A DNA stretch of 60,163 bases from Bacteroidota bacterium (GTDB lineage: Bacteria; Bacteroidota; Bacteroidia; AKYH767-A; OLB10), in contig JAHEKC010000002.1 in assembly GCA_024638565.1 (NCBI GenBank), positions 1 to 60,163 of the forward strand, in the 5' to 3' direction. Made by a program: the position numbers and the translations under genes. The notes beneath the pieces were generated by a model. It was given only the letters and a program-made list of their open reading frames with translations. It did no database searches and was not told the DNA's origin. This document shows, piece after piece, positions 1 through 8,648 of this stretch (positions are counted from its first letter, which is position 1; every line of letters starts with the position of its first letter).

Positions 1-1075
1 CAAACCACGCAGGGACAGCTCAACGGGCAGCAGGACACGAAGGGACGACCAGCCGGGAAAAGACAAACGACGGAAAGAATATAAAAGCAGGACACGAAGG
101 GACGACCAGCCGGGAAAAGACACGCGACGGAAAGAATATAAAAGCAGGACCCGAAGGGACGATGCCCCGGGCAGCAAACCTCGCAGGGACAGCTCAACGG
201 GCAGCAGGACACGGGGAGACGCAGGTAGCGAAACACGCCGCGGTGATTTCAAAAGCAGCCGGTCGCGGCAACGCCCTTCAAAGCCTAATTCACCACGCGG
301 GCATAAGACCTTTTCCACGCTGCCGCCCAGGCCCGAAGAAGGCCCCGTAAGGCTGAACAGGTATATCGCCAATGCAGGCATCTGTTCGCGCCGCGAGGCC
401 GATGAACTGATCTCCGCTGGGCTGGTTTCCATAAACGGCACCATCGTGACCCAGCTCGGCACCAAGGTCGCACCCGGTGACGAAGTGCGCTATAACAATG
501 TACGGCTTCGCGGTGAAAAGCCGGTATATGTGCTGCTAAACAAGCCCAAGGACTTTATCACCACGGTGGACGACCCCGACAAGCGCAATACGGTCATGCT
601 ACTTGTCGAAAAGGCCTGCAAGGAACGCATATACCCGGTGGGGCGCCTTGACCGCAACACGACAGGAGTCCTGTTGTTTACGAACGACGGCGATCTTGCA
701 CGCAAGCTTACGCACCCTTCGTCGAACGTACACAAGATCTATCATGTTGGACTCGATCGCAAACTGAACCCCGAAGACCTCAAGCGGATCAGCGAAGGCA
801 TAAGGCTCGAGGACGGAATGATCAAACCTGACGAGGTTGCCTTTGCGCACGAATCCGACAAGTCGCAGATCGGGATCAGGCTGCATTCCGGCAAGAACCG
901 CATTGTACGGCGGATTTTCGAATCCCTCGGGTACGATATTCGAAAACTGGATCGCGTGGATTTTGCGGGCCTTTCGAAAAAAGATCTGCCGCGCGGCCGG
1001 TGGCGGCACCTGAACGAAATGGAGATTGCCGCATTGCATATGCTGGAGGACAAAAAGAAGAAACAGGCCAATTGA
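1..1075 (+). CDS. rluB: RsuA/RluB-family pseudouridine synthase, 5' partial, with repetitive basic N-terminus
   Basis: The reading frame is open from base 2 to the TGA at 1073-1075, so the gene starts left of the window. The ORF track starts it at an internal GTG (446), which would cut off the S4 RNA-binding domain visible just before it (RLNRYIANAGICSRREADEL, about 350-445). The catalytic signature GRLDRNTTGVLLFTNDGD and the later KNRIVRRIFESLGY are typical of enzymes converting a uridine in 23S or 16S rRNA to pseudouridine. Upstream of S4 lies about 115 residues rich in Arg, Lys, Asp and Gly, built partly from 19-residue repeats. Bacteroidota RluB proteins often carry a disordered basic extension there, probably for RNA contact (inference). 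RluB versus RsuA versus RluF cannot be settled from this sequence. Confidence 0.9.
   Translation, partial: KPRRDSSTGSRTRRDDQPGKDKRRKEYKSRTRRDDQPGKDTRRKEYKSRTRRDDAPGSKPRRDSSTGSRTRGDAGSETRRGDFKSSRSRQRPSKPNSPRGHKTFSTLPPRPEEGPVRLNRYIANAGICSRREADELISAGLVSINGTIVTQLGTKVAPGDEVRYNNVRLRGEKPVYVLLNKPKDFITTVDDPDKRNTVMLLVEKACKERIYPVGRLDRNTTGVLLFTNDGDLARKLTHPSSNVHKIYHVGLDRKLNPEDLKRISEGIRLEDGMIKPDEVAFAHESDKSQIGIRLHSGKNRIVRRIFESLGYDIRKLDRVDFAGLSKKDLPRGRWRHLNEMEIAALHMLEDKKKKQAN
31..201 (+). repeat. 57-bp in-frame tandem repeat in the rluB N-terminus
   Basis: The block beginning CAGGACACGAAGGGACGACC recurs at 31, 88 and 145 (third copy diverged), a period of exactly 57 bp or 19 codons, encoding RTRRDDQPGKDKRRKEYKS-like units. 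A second element, CGCAGGGACAGCTCAACGGG, appears at 8 and again at 182, so the repeat units are nested in a longer duplication. Copies are nearly identical at DNA level, which suggests recent expansion. The period is a multiple of three, so copy-number change keeps the frame. Confidence 0.85.
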
Positions 1076-1082
1076 CAGCCCC

Positions 1083-2192
1083 ATGCGCACCTGGCCATTT
1101 GCATTGTGTTTCATTTGCCTGTTTTCCGGCCCCGCGGCAGGCCAGGGCAGTGCCATCGAAGTTCTTGCGGGGAAACTGACCGCGGGGCTGAACGGCGATT
1201 CTGCGAAATTGCGTGCCCTGCACGACTGGGTGGCCAGCCATATCGCTTATGATTATAAAAAATTTCAGTCAGGCAGATGGCGTTTACAAAGGGCGCAGGA
1301 CGCTCCGGATCCCAGCCAGGCTGCCGGACAGGTATACCGTTCCCGCAAGGCGGTATGTGAGGGATATGCCAACCTCCTCCAGGCCATGGGCCGCATGGCA
1401 GGAATCCGGATGGCTGTTATCGACGGCCAGGGGCGGCCGGAGGCGGGCACCGTTTTCGCGCACGGATGGAATGCCGCCTGGATCGACGGAAAGTGGTGGC
1501 TGCTGGATGTCACCTGGGCGGCAGGTGGTGTGGACCTTGCCAAGGAGCGGTTTGTGCCGCGCTATGACGATACGTATTTCCTGATGGCTCCGGAAACGTT
1601 TATCCTTTCCCACTATCCCGCGGATCCGGCATGGCAGCTGCTTCCCAATCCTGTTACGCGGCGTGAATTCGAAGCCGGCCATTTCAGGGACCTCATGGAT
1701 GGCGCATTCGCCTATTCCGATACGCTTGCCCTTTACGCGGAGACGGACAGCCTGATTCGCATGATGGCTTCCCTGCGCAGGACCATAGATTTCGATCCGG
1801 GCAACAGCGTGGCGAAAAAGAACCTGGAGTCCATGCTCAACTTCATGGAGAACATGCGTATGGATGAAGCCAACCGGATGGCTGACGCTGCAGTGAAGGC
1901 ATACAATGAATGTGTGAGCATGGTCAACAGCGCCAGGCAGGGAAATGACACCCGCCTGCTTGATGACAACGAAGAAAGACTGCGCGGGCTGCTGGCATCC
2001 AGCAGGGTGTCGCTAGGGGAGGCTATTGCTGTATATGAAACGATTCGGTTTACCGACAGCGGCAATGATGCCATCCTGAAAAAGAATGTGGCCAACATGC
2101 ATAACAACATCCGGGCGCTTGGCGAGATGGAGAAGTACCTGGACAGGTATTTCAGTGCACCCCCTTCAGGTCGAAAAAGGATGCTGCACTAA
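1083..2192 (+). CDS. Secreted transglutaminase-like superfamily protein
   Basis: 369 residues from the ATG at 1083, eight bases after the rluB stop. The longer track start at 1026 overlaps rluB, whereas 1083 gives a clean signal peptide (MRTWPFALCFICLFSGPAAG). Residues about 85-150 form a transglutaminase-like core with the papain-type triad visible: Cys92 in KAVCEGYANL, His127 in AHGWNAAW and Asp142 in WWLLDVTW. These domains act as cysteine peptidases or amide-bond transferases. The C-terminal half (about 200-369) is helical, charged and without a recognised domain. Likely periplasmic or surface exposed; the substrate is unknown. Co-transcription with rluB is probable from the spacing. Confidence 0.8.
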   Translation: MRTWPFALCFICLFSGPAAGQGSAIEVLAGKLTAGLNGDSAKLRALHDWVASHIAYDYKKFQSGRWRLQRAQDAPDPSQAAGQVYRSRKAVCEGYANLLQAMGRMAGIRMAVIDGQGRPEAGTVFAHGWNAAWIDGKWWLLDVTWAAGGVDLAKERFVPRYDDTYFLMAPETFILSHYPADPAWQLLPNPVTRREFEAGHFRDLMDGAFAYSDTLALYAETDSLIRMMASLRRTIDFDPGNSVAKKNLESMLNFMENMRMDEANRMADAAVKAYNECVSMVNSARQGNDTRLLDDNEERLRGLLASSRVSLGEAIAVYETIRFTDSGNDAILKKNVANMHNNIRALGEMEKYLDRYFSAPPSGRKRMLH

Positions 2193-2196
2193 TCCA

Positions 2197-4149
2197 TCAC
2201 CGCACCACAACCACACCTAGAAACCTGGAAATTTCGGCGATGATCATGTCGTATTTCTGTTGCTTACGCAGGTTCTCGTCAATATCTTCGCCGTCCTTTT
2301 GCATTTGCATGATGTGCTCCCGGTTCTCGTTCCTCAGTTTAATGACTCGCTTCAGCTTGAGATGGTAAATGGGGCTCAGCACGGCCTGCTGGAAATTAAA
2401 TTCCTCTGTCTTTACGAAAATCCCTTTCCGCTCCCAATCGTCGAGGCCATACCGTGACGACAGGAAGTTGACTGCCGCCTTGCGGATGCCGTCCTCATGG
2501 TGGTTCTTCAATTCGTCCAGCACTTGCCTGAATTCAGTCGTTTCCGCATTTGAGAAATATGAAAAGATACCCGCCAGCAGCTCGTCGTCAAACCCGATAC
2601 CGTCCATCATCAGCTCATTCACCAGCACGTCGCGCGTTTTCATCTTCTGGCTGACGGTGCGCCCCTCGGGATCCTTTGCAGGCAGCTCCACATCGCGGTC
2701 ACCGTAATTGAGCAGGATGCGGATGATCTCAGATTCCTGGCTGCCGGAATGGTCGTCTGACGGTGCAGGCTGCTCCTGCTTTTCCGGCTCCGGCAACAGG
2801 TCTTCCGTCTCCTGCTTCAGATCCCGGGTTGCATTGCGCGTGAACTGCTGCCGCCGTGTCTTATTCAACTCCATCATGAGCGTCTGCTCGGTCACCTCGA
2901 GCATGCGCGCACACTGCTTGATATACAGCTCGCGGGTGATGGCATCCGGTATGCGGGCTATGGTTTGCACGATTTCCCTGATCAGGCCTGACATGCCCAC
3001 CGGGTCTCCTGCCACCTCGTCAAGCAGCAGGGAAGTCTTGAAACGGATAAAATCCTGCTTATGCTCCGAAAGGAAGGCCGCGATCTCCGTGCTTCCATGC
3101 GACCTTGCGAATGAATCCGGATCCTGCCCTTCCGGGAACAACACCACCTTTACATTCAGCCCCTCTTCCAGGATAAGGTCAATGCCACGCATGGATGCCT
3201 TGATGCCGGCGGGATCACTGTCGAACAGGATCGTGATGTTCTTCGTGTACCTCCCGATAAGCCTGATCTGGTCCTGGGTCAGCGAGGTGCCTGAACTGGC
3301 TACTACATTTTCCACACCTTCCTGGTGCATCGACAGCACATCCGTATATCCCTCCACCAGGAAACACTCATCTTTCACCGCCATGGGCTTGCGCGCCAGG
3401 TGCATGGCATACAGGATCCGGCTCTTGTGATATATTTCCGTTTCGGGCGAGTTGATATACTTGGGTGCCCGCGCATTCTTCCGCAATATGCGGGCTCCGA
3501 ATGCGATCACCTTCCCCGTGAGGTTATGAATAGGGAAAGTGACGCGTCCCCGGAACCGGTCATGAACAACACCGTCTTCGCGGCGTACCACCAGGCCGGT
3601 CTTTTCGAGCAGCTCCAGGCTATAGCCTTCTTCACCGGCCTTCTGCACCAGCGCATTGCCTTTATCCGGTGCCAGTCCCAGCTGGAACCTTTCAATGGTC
3701 TGGTCGGTAAACCCACGCTCCCGGAAGTAGGTGAGTCCTGTGGATTTCCCTTCTTCGGAATGATGAAGATGCTCGTGGTAAAAGCGTGCCGCGAATGAGG
3801 AAACCAGGAAAAGGCTTTCACGTTCCTGCTGCTCCTCTGCCGAACGCTGCCTCGTGGCATCCTCCTCCACCTCTATATTATATTTCGCGGCGAGGAATTT
3901 CAGCGCTTCCGGGTAGCTATAGTGCTCATGCTCCATGATGAAATTCACGGTGCTTCCCGCCTTGCCGCAACCAAAACACTTGTATATCCCCTTGGTGGGC
4001 GAAACGCTGAACGACGGCGTTTTCTCGTTATGAAAAGGACATAATCCCACCAGGTTGGAACCCCGCTTCTTCATATGCACGAAGTCCTGGATCACCTCTT
4101 CAATCCGTGCGGTATCCAGGACCTGGCGTATGGTATTCTGGGAAATCAT
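2197..4149 (-). CDS. dnaG: DNA primase
   Basis: 650 residues, the usual DnaG length. It synthesises RNA primers for Okazaki fragments and works with the DnaB helicase. The N-terminal zinc ribbon is complete (Cys37, His40 in LCPFHNEKTPSF; Cys58 and Cys61 in YKCFGCGKAG). The TOPRIM catalytic core shows FLVEGYTDVLSM (Glu266) and ILFDSDPAG (from Asp310). The C-terminal part (about 450-650) is charged and variable, as expected for the helicase-binding region. It converges with the transglutaminase gene with four bases between the stop codons. A TACCTTTG box sits 17-24 bases upstream of the ATG. It is not part of the usual rpsU-dnaG-rpoD operon here. Confidence 0.97.
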   Translation of the reverse strand: MISQNTIRQVLDTARIEEVIQDFVHMKKRGSNLVGLCPFHNEKTPSFSVSPTKGIYKCFGCGKAGSTVNFIMEHEHYSYPEALKFLAAKYNIEVEEDATRQRSAEEQQERESLFLVSSFAARFYHEHLHHSEEGKSTGLTYFRERGFTDQTIERFQLGLAPDKGNALVQKAGEEGYSLELLEKTGLVVRREDGVVHDRFRGRVTFPIHNLTGKVIAFGARILRKNARAPKYINSPETEIYHKSRILYAMHLARKPMAVKDECFLVEGYTDVLSMHQEGVENVVASSGTSLTQDQIRLIGRYTKNITILFDSDPAGIKASMRGIDLILEEGLNVKVVLFPEGQDPDSFARSHGSTEIAAFLSEHKQDFIRFKTSLLLDEVAGDPVGMSGLIREIVQTIARIPDAITRELYIKQCARMLEVTEQTLMMELNKTRRQQFTRNATRDLKQETEDLLPEPEKQEQPAPSDDHSGSQESEIIRILLNYGDRDVELPAKDPEGRTVSQKMKTRDVLVNELMMDGIGFDDELLAGIFSYFSNAETTEFRQVLDELKNHHEDGIRKAAVNFLSSRYGLDDWERKGIFVKTEEFNFQQAVLSPIYHLKLKRVIKLRNENREHIMQMQKDGEDIDENLRKQQKYDMIIAEISRFLGVVVVR

Positions 4150-4165
4150 GGATGGGTCAGTAAAG

Positions 4166-4173
4166 CAAAGGTA
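4166..4173 (-). promoter_or_regulatory. Putative -7 box TACCTTTG for dnaG
   Basis: On the minus strand the bases read TACCTTTG, matching the Bacteroidota -7 consensus TAnnTTTG, 17-24 bases before the dnaG ATG. I see no good TTG -33 element at the usual distance, so the assignment rests on the -7 box and its position. Confidence 0.45.
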
Positions 4174-4203
4174 CTTATTCCGGTGTCATGACTCTAGTAC
4201 CGG

Positions 4204-4275
4204 GGTGCCGGGCTGCGCAGGGAAAACCAGTGGCGGTAGCAGCGGTCCTTCCGCTGGCTGCTGCATCCGGGCACC
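4204..4275. other. Nested GC-rich inverted repeats between hydrolase and dnaG
   Basis: An outer perfect 6-bp pair (GGTGCC at 4204 with GGCACC at 4270) encloses a perfect inner hairpin (CAGCGG, loop TCCTT, CCGCTG at 4240-4256). It lies in the 152-bp gap between the end of the hydrolase gene and the start of dnaG, both on the minus strand, so it could be a transcript-end structure or a dnaG leader. No T-run follows on either strand, so it is not a standard intrinsic terminator. I could not match it to a known RNA family. Confidence 0.35.
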
Positions 4276-4301
4276 GACACGTTCAACCGATTTCCGGTAT
4301 C

Positions 4302-5309
4302 TCAATTTGCCTCCACCAGTGGTTTCCGCCGTCCGGGAATCCGCTTTTCCTTTGGCAGGTGCATGTGGATAAAAGCCGCTATGCGGTCGTAGTATTTTTT
4401 CCGTTCGGCTGCGTCCTGTGATATATGATCCTTCCTGAATACGACCCATTCCTTGTTCACCGATGCACAGGCTTCGTACAGCACACCGGTAGACCGGAAG
4501 TCGAGCCGCTCTTCAGACAACAATGAGATGAACAAGGCCGGGTCACGAAGGCGCCGAACCGCCTCCTTTCCACTTACCGCTTCAGGCTCCACGCTGGTTT
4601 GCTTTTCGAACTTACGTTTCATGAGGGGCAGGAACAATTCGCCGGCCGCCCCGTATTTCCCGGCTGCATAATCATGGATATACCTGTCAAGGTCAAGGAA
4701 CGGATTTTGCGCGACTACGACATCCACGGCCGTGTCCCGCGCGGACTCCAGCGCCGCCACGGCGCCCGTGCCGTTGCCCATAAGTATAATGTCACCCGTG
4801 TATGGCAACCCGGAAAGTGCCTCCACGAATTGCAGCACGTCAGCGGCGGCCTGCCGGCCCCATGCATAGCATTCCCCTTGACTCGACCCCATCATCCGCA
4901 TGTCGGCCAGGCAGCAGGCCAGCCCGCGTGCCCACAGCTCGGAGGCAGCGGTGAGGTAGTCGATCCTGCTTTCCCTGATGTCAGGTATCATCAATACCAC
5001 GGGCCTGGCTTCACCCGTATCCCGGACAAACCATCCTGTCATCTGCACGCTGTCATCCGACAATACGAATACCGGTTCGGCATCCAGTGCCAGTTCTTCC
5101 GGTCTGAAAAGGAATAGCTGGCCGGGTGCCGCTTCACCGGCCCGGACCTTTTGCTCGTATTCAATCTGCATGGATCGCATAAACAGGGAATCGCGCCGGA
5201 CCGGGTACATGAGCTCCGATAATGAAAAATAGGACATGGATAGCACGGCGGTCACCAACACGAGCAATGCAATTACCAGGTACAGGGCATGCCTTACTGA
5301 CAGCTTCAT
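4302..5309 (-). CDS. Membrane-anchored alpha/beta-hydrolase-fold protein without nucleophile serine
   Basis: 335 residues. An uncleaved N-terminal membrane helix (about 8-30) is followed by an alpha/beta hydrolase fold: RPVVLMIPDIRES, then LADMRMMGSSQG (equivalent of the family's D-RG-G-S-G), then DIILMGNGTGAVAAL. The last is where G-x-S-x-G should hold the nucleophile, but here the sequence is Gly178-Asn-Gly-Thr-Gly182, with glycine at the serine position. A candidate catalytic histidine remains (RKDHISQ, His295). The protein is therefore either non-catalytic (binding or scaffold) or uses another residue. It starts five bases after the polyprenyl synthase gene ends and is probably co-transcribed with it. 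Its substrate cannot be inferred. Confidence 0.75.
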   Translation of the reverse strand: MKLSVRHALYLVIALLVLVTAVLSMSYFSLSELMYPVRRDSLFMRSMQIEYEQKVRAGEAAPGQLFLFRPEELALDAEPVFVLSDDSVQMTGWFVRDTGEARPVVLMIPDIRESRIDYLTAASELWARGLACCLADMRMMGSSQGECYAWGRQAAADVLQFVEALSGLPYTGDIILMGNGTGAVAALESARDTAVDVVVAQNPFLDLDRYIHDYAAGKYGAAGELFLPLMKRKFEKQTSVEPEAVSGKEAVRRLRDPALFISLLSEERLDFRSTGVLYEACASVNKEWVVFRKDHISQDAAERKKYYDRIAAFIHMHLPKEKRIPGRRKPLVEAN

Positions 5310-5314
5310 GGCAT

Positions 5315-6289
5315 TCAGTATTGTCTTTCCGTCGTGAACTTTACCAGCTCCTCGAGTGAACGCTTGTACGGGCTGTCCGGCCAGGTGCGCAGCAGCGCGA
5401 ATGTCTCATCCCTGAACGCGGCCATGCGTGAACGTGCATAATCGATGCCGCCGTGACCGCGGATAAACGTCAGCACCTCACTCACCGACTTTTCATCATC
5501 CTTCTTCTTTTTGATGATGTTGATGACTTTCCGTTTTTCGCCGCTTCCGGCCTTGCTCAATGCGTGGATCAGCGGCAGGGTCATTTTGCTTTCCTTGATG
5601 TCTATGCCCCTGGGCTTCCCTGTCCGTTCACTTTTTTCGAAGTCAAAAAGGTCATCCTTGATCTGGAAGGCAATACCCGCTTTCTCACCGAACAGGCGCA
5701 TGGTCTCTACTTCCTGCTCACCGGCTCCCGCTGAGCTGGCGCCCACCGCACAGCAAGATGCAATTAGCGATGCTGTCTTCTGCCTGATAATATCGAAGTA
5801 AATCTCCTCATCGATGTCGAGGCGACGTGCCTTTTCAATCTGCAGCAGCTCGCCCTCGCTCATCTCCCTTACGGCGTTGGATACAATTTCGAGTAGCGTG
5901 TATTCTTTGTTGGCAACGGATATCAGCAGCCCGCGCGACAGCAGGTAGTCACCCACCAGCACGGCAATCTTGTTTTTCCAGAGTGCATTTATGGAGAAGA
6001 AACCCCTGCGGAGGTTGGAATCATCCACCACGTCATCATGTACAAGCGTAGCCGTATGCAGCAGCTCAATCAGGGATGCACCTGTATAAGATGATTCCCT
6101 GATGCCGCCACACATCCCCGCGGTGAGGAATACGAACATGGGCCGCATCTGCTTGCCCTTGCGCTTAACGATGTAATGCATGATCTTGTCCAGCAGGGGC
6201 GTCCTGCTGCGCATGGCCTGGTGGAACTTTTTCTCGAAAAGCGCCATTTCCCTGCTGATAGGTTCCTTTATGGCCCCGAGTTCACGCAC
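5315..6289 (-). CDS. Polyprenyl diphosphate synthase
   Basis: 324 residues, the normal length for trans-isoprenyl diphosphate synthases. Both aspartate-rich Mg-diphosphate motifs are present: DDVVD at 85-89 (LVHDDVVDDSNLRRG) and DDLFD at 212-216 (QIKDDLFDFE). A KxRP substrate motif (KGKQMRPMFVF) precedes the first. These enzymes condense isopentenyl diphosphate onto an allylic primer; long-chain members make the menaquinone side chain. Chain length is set by residues before the first DDxxD (here LIELLHTATLV), and the small residues there favour a long product, which is inference. IspB-like is my preferred reading. It lies 58 bp after the MFS gene on the same strand. Confidence 0.93.
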   Translation of the reverse strand: MRELGAIKEPISREMALFEKKFHQAMRSRTPLLDKIMHYIVKRKGKQMRPMFVFLTAGMCGGIRESSYTGASLIELLHTATLVHDDVVDDSNLRRGFFSINALWKNKIAVLVGDYLLSRGLLISVANKEYTLLEIVSNAVREMSEGELLQIEKARRLDIDEEIYFDIIRQKTASLIASCCAVGASSAGAGEQEVETMRLFGEKAGIAFQIKDDLFDFEKSERTGKPRGIDIKESKMTLPLIHALSKAGSGEKRKVINIIKKKKDDEKSVSEVLTFIRGHGGIDYARSRMAAFRDETFALLRTWPDSPYKRSLEELVKFTTERQY

Positions 6290-6347
6290 CGGGTAAAAGT
6301 AGGAATTGTTCGGGGCCTGCCGGCCGATGGCTGTTTGCAGACTGCGG

Positions 6348-7532
6348 CTAACCTTTTACAGGTGCCCGTCGCATCACGAAATAGATCACCACGCCAATGG
6401 TACCCGCCGCGGAAATCATGAATGCTGCCAGGGGACCGAGTGTCATCCATGCCAGCCCGGTCCAGGCGCTTGCCGCGATGGCAGCCAGGCTCGATGTACT
6501 GTTATACAATCCCAGTGCCCTTCCACGATCACCGGATGTACACAGGTTGGCGATAAGTGCCCGGGAGGCAGGCTCGAAGCAGGCAGCATAGCCGGCATAT
6601 AGCGTGAACAGGACGAGAAACACCGGAAGCGATGAGGCAAATCCTACCATGGCATACACGGCGGTGAATAACACCAGACCCGCCGCCACCACACGCCTGG
6701 TGCCGATGCGGTCAGCTAGCAAACCCGCCGGCCAGGCAACCAGCGCATAGATCATGTTGTAGAATATATATGCGCCAATCATTTGCGTATCGCTGAAACC
6801 GCGTTCCTTGACAAACAGCAACAGGAAGACATCCGAGCTGTTTAACAGGGCAAAGGCCGTCAGGCCTGCCACGGCTGCACGGTAATCGCTTCGTGCCATC
6901 TTCCAGTACCTGAAAAAGGACAGCAGTCCCGGCCTGGCAACTGAAACGCCGTGGTTTGGTTTCTCCCTGACCAGGAAGGTACACAGCAGTGCCAGCAAAC
7001 CGGGAATGAAGGCGATGGCGATCACTTCGCGGTAACGACCCGGGTTTTCATGCAGGTACCAAAGGGCGATGGCGGGCCCCAGCACGGCACCGGCCGTATC
7101 CATGGCGCGATGCAGCCCGAAAACACGGGCACGGGTTTCCGGCGCCGACTCCTGCGCGAGCATGGCATCACGCGCCGCCGTACGCACCCCTTTCCCGATA
7201 CGGTCTGACACACGAGCCATGAAAACCGGGAATGAAGTCGTGAACACCACCAGTACCCCACGCGCTGCAGCTGACACCGCATAGCCCGCCCGTACAAACG
7301 GCAGCCGCCGCCCGGTGAGATCAGACCAGTGTCCGAAATACCCCTTGCCCAGGCCCGCCACCGCTTCTGCGACGCCTTCCAGCAGCCCGATCAGAAAAAA
7401 GCTGAAACCAATGGTCTTGAGGTAAACCGGCATGACCGGGTACAGCAGTTCGCTGGCCATATCGTTGAAAAGACTTACAACAGACAGCATCCATACTGTC
7501 CGGGTAATTACGCGCCTGCGCGCTTCCTTCAT
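6348..7532 (-). CDS. MFS transporter
   Basis: 394 residues from the ATG at 7532, which overlaps the rlmN stop in an ATGA tetranucleotide; this coupling is why I prefer it to the track's longer start at 7565. About 12 membrane helices are apparent. The loop between helices 2 and 3 carries a major-facilitator motif (GHWSDLTGRRLPFV) with an echo after helix 8 (GLLADRIGTRRV). ARVSDRIGKGVRTAARDAM resembles a clade of Bacteroidota MFS proteins often annotated simply as MFS transporters. Substrate is unknown. Translational coupling to rlmN does not suggest shared function. Confidence 0.88.
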   Translation of the reverse strand: MKEARRRVITRTVWMLSVVSLFNDMASELLYPVMPVYLKTIGFSFFLIGLLEGVAEAVAGLGKGYFGHWSDLTGRRLPFVRAGYAVSAAARGVLVVFTTSFPVFMARVSDRIGKGVRTAARDAMLAQESAPETRARVFGLHRAMDTAGAVLGPAIALWYLHENPGRYREVIAIAFIPGLLALLCTFLVREKPNHGVSVARPGLLSFFRYWKMARSDYRAAVAGLTAFALLNSSDVFLLLFVKERGFSDTQMIGAYIFYNMIYALVAWPAGLLADRIGTRRVVAAGLVLFTAVYAMVGFASSLPVFLVLFTLYAGYAACFEPASRALIANLCTSGDRGRALGLYNSTSSLAAIAASAWTGLAWMTLGPLAAFMISAAGTIGVVIYFVMRRAPVKG

Positions 7533-8575
7533 GCAACGTTGGGTTTGTTGGCCAGCTGCCCGCAAGCGGCATCTATGTCCTTGCCCCTGCTCTTCCGCAG
7601 GTTTACCTGCATGCCGCGGCTACGGAGCAAGTCTGAAAAGGCCAGCGTGGCTTCGGGTGATGACTTTTCGAATGACACACCGTCAACAGGATTGTATTCG
7701 ATCAGGTTCACCTTGCACGGGACCTTGTGAGCGAAATTCATCAGGTTGCGGGCATCCGCCCGGCTGTCATTGAATCCCGCGAACAGGATATACTCGAATG
7801 TAAGCCCGCGCCGTGTCTTGCGGTGATAATACTGCAAAGCCGCGGCAAGTGCCTCCAGGTTATTCTGTTCGTTGATGGGCATGATGGCGTTGCGCTTTTC
7901 GTCGTCCGCGGCATGCAGTGAAAGTGCGAGATTGCACTTAACCCCGTCATCGGCAAGCTTCATGATCATCCTGGCGACACCTGCGGTTGACAATGTCACC
8001 CTCCGCGGGGCCATTTCAAGTCCCTGCGGGGAGGTAATATGGTCTATGGCGGTGGTTACATGGCGATAGTTGAGCAGCGGCTCCCCCATGCCCATGAAGA
8101 CGATGTTGGACAACGGATGGCCGAGCTTTTCTTCCGCCTGCCTTCTCAGCCAGACCACCTGGTCATAAATCTCTCCCGGTTCCAGGTTACGCATGCGTTT
8201 CATCGCACCCGTGGCACAGAAGGTACATGTAAGGCTGCAACCGACCTGTGATGATACACAGGCCGTCATCCTGTCACGCGCAGGGATCAGCACCCCTTCG
8301 ACCAGGTGACCGTCATGCAGCCGGAATCCTGCCTTTACCGTGCCGTCGCTGCTTTGCTGCGTGATCTCCGGAATGGCGGGATGCCATTCGAAATGCCTGT
8401 CCAGCATCCGCCGCACTTCCAGCGACAGGCTGGTCATCTCATCGAATGACACAGCGGATTTCTTCCATATCCATTCCCATACCTGGCGCGCGCGAAACTT
8501 CTTGTCCCCCGCCTCAAGGAAGAAGGTCTCTAAATCAGCGAGTCCCGTCTGGCGAATGTCCCTCTTGTCTGCCAT
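7529..8575 (-). CDS. rlmN: 23S rRNA (adenine2503-C2)/tRNA (adenine37-C2) methyltransferase, radical SAM
   Basis: 348 residues from the ATG at 8575; the track's longer frame (to 8998) runs into the divergent amidohydrolase gene and is not real. The radical-SAM cluster motif is CSLTCTFC (Cys113, Cys117, Cys120), preceded by the family's TACVSSQVG. The second reactive cysteine, which forms the methylated intermediate, is in DIDAACGQLANK near the C-terminus. GMGEPLLNY and NLALSLHAAD are standard RlmN segments. The enzyme adds a methyl group to C2 of A2503 in 23S rRNA and A37 of some tRNAs. A TATCTTTG promoter box lies seven bases upstream. Confidence 0.96.
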   Translation of the reverse strand: MADKRDIRQTGLADLETFFLEAGDKKFRARQVWEWIWKKSAVSFDEMTSLSLEVRRMLDRHFEWHPAIPEITQQSSDGTVKAGFRLHDGHLVEGVLIPARDRMTACVSSQVGCSLTCTFCATGAMKRMRNLEPGEIYDQVVWLRRQAEEKLGHPLSNIVFMGMGEPLLNYRHVTTAIDHITSPQGLEMAPRRVTLSTAGVARMIMKLADDGVKCNLALSLHAADDEKRNAIMPINEQNNLEALAAALQYYHRKTRRGLTFEYILFAGFNDSRADARNLMNFAHKVPCKVNLIEYNPVDGVSFEKSSPEATLAFSDLLRSRGMQVNLRKSRGKDIDAACGQLANKPNVA

Positions 8576-8581
8576 ATCCGC

Positions 8582-8589
8582 CAAAGATA
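8582..8589 (-). promoter_or_regulatory. Putative -7 box TATCTTTG for rlmN
   Basis: The minus strand reads TATCTTTG (TAnnTTTG consensus) seven to fourteen bases before the rlmN ATG, in the 73-bp divergent gap shared with the amidohydrolase gene. If it is used, the transcript would start at or beside the ATG, giving a very short leader. Confidence 0.45.
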
Positions 8590-8648
8590 ACGGGTGGCGA
8601 CGGAAGGCGGATGGCCGGTGGCCATGCGATTTCGTATTCTTGCCCCGG

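Noticed and set aside
1-250. CRISPR array or integration site in the left-edge repeats
   Set aside because: Units are directly adjacent, of coding period 57 bp and translated in frame; no spacer-like variable segments.
2708-3430. 240-residue plus-strand ORF
   Set aside because: Antisense to dnaG, no recognisable domain.
4180-4300. Signal recognition particle or other known small RNA in the dnaG gap
   Set aside because: The minus strand has a GCGGAAGGACCGC hairpin that recalls the SRP tip GGAAGGxAGCA, but the required downstream AGCAG bases are absent and pairing is simple stem-loop, so it is not called.
8340-8648. N-terminal extension of the amidohydrolase ORF
   Set aside because: It overlaps the confirmed rlmN gene on the opposite strand and does not resemble the family; the ATG at 8649 is used.
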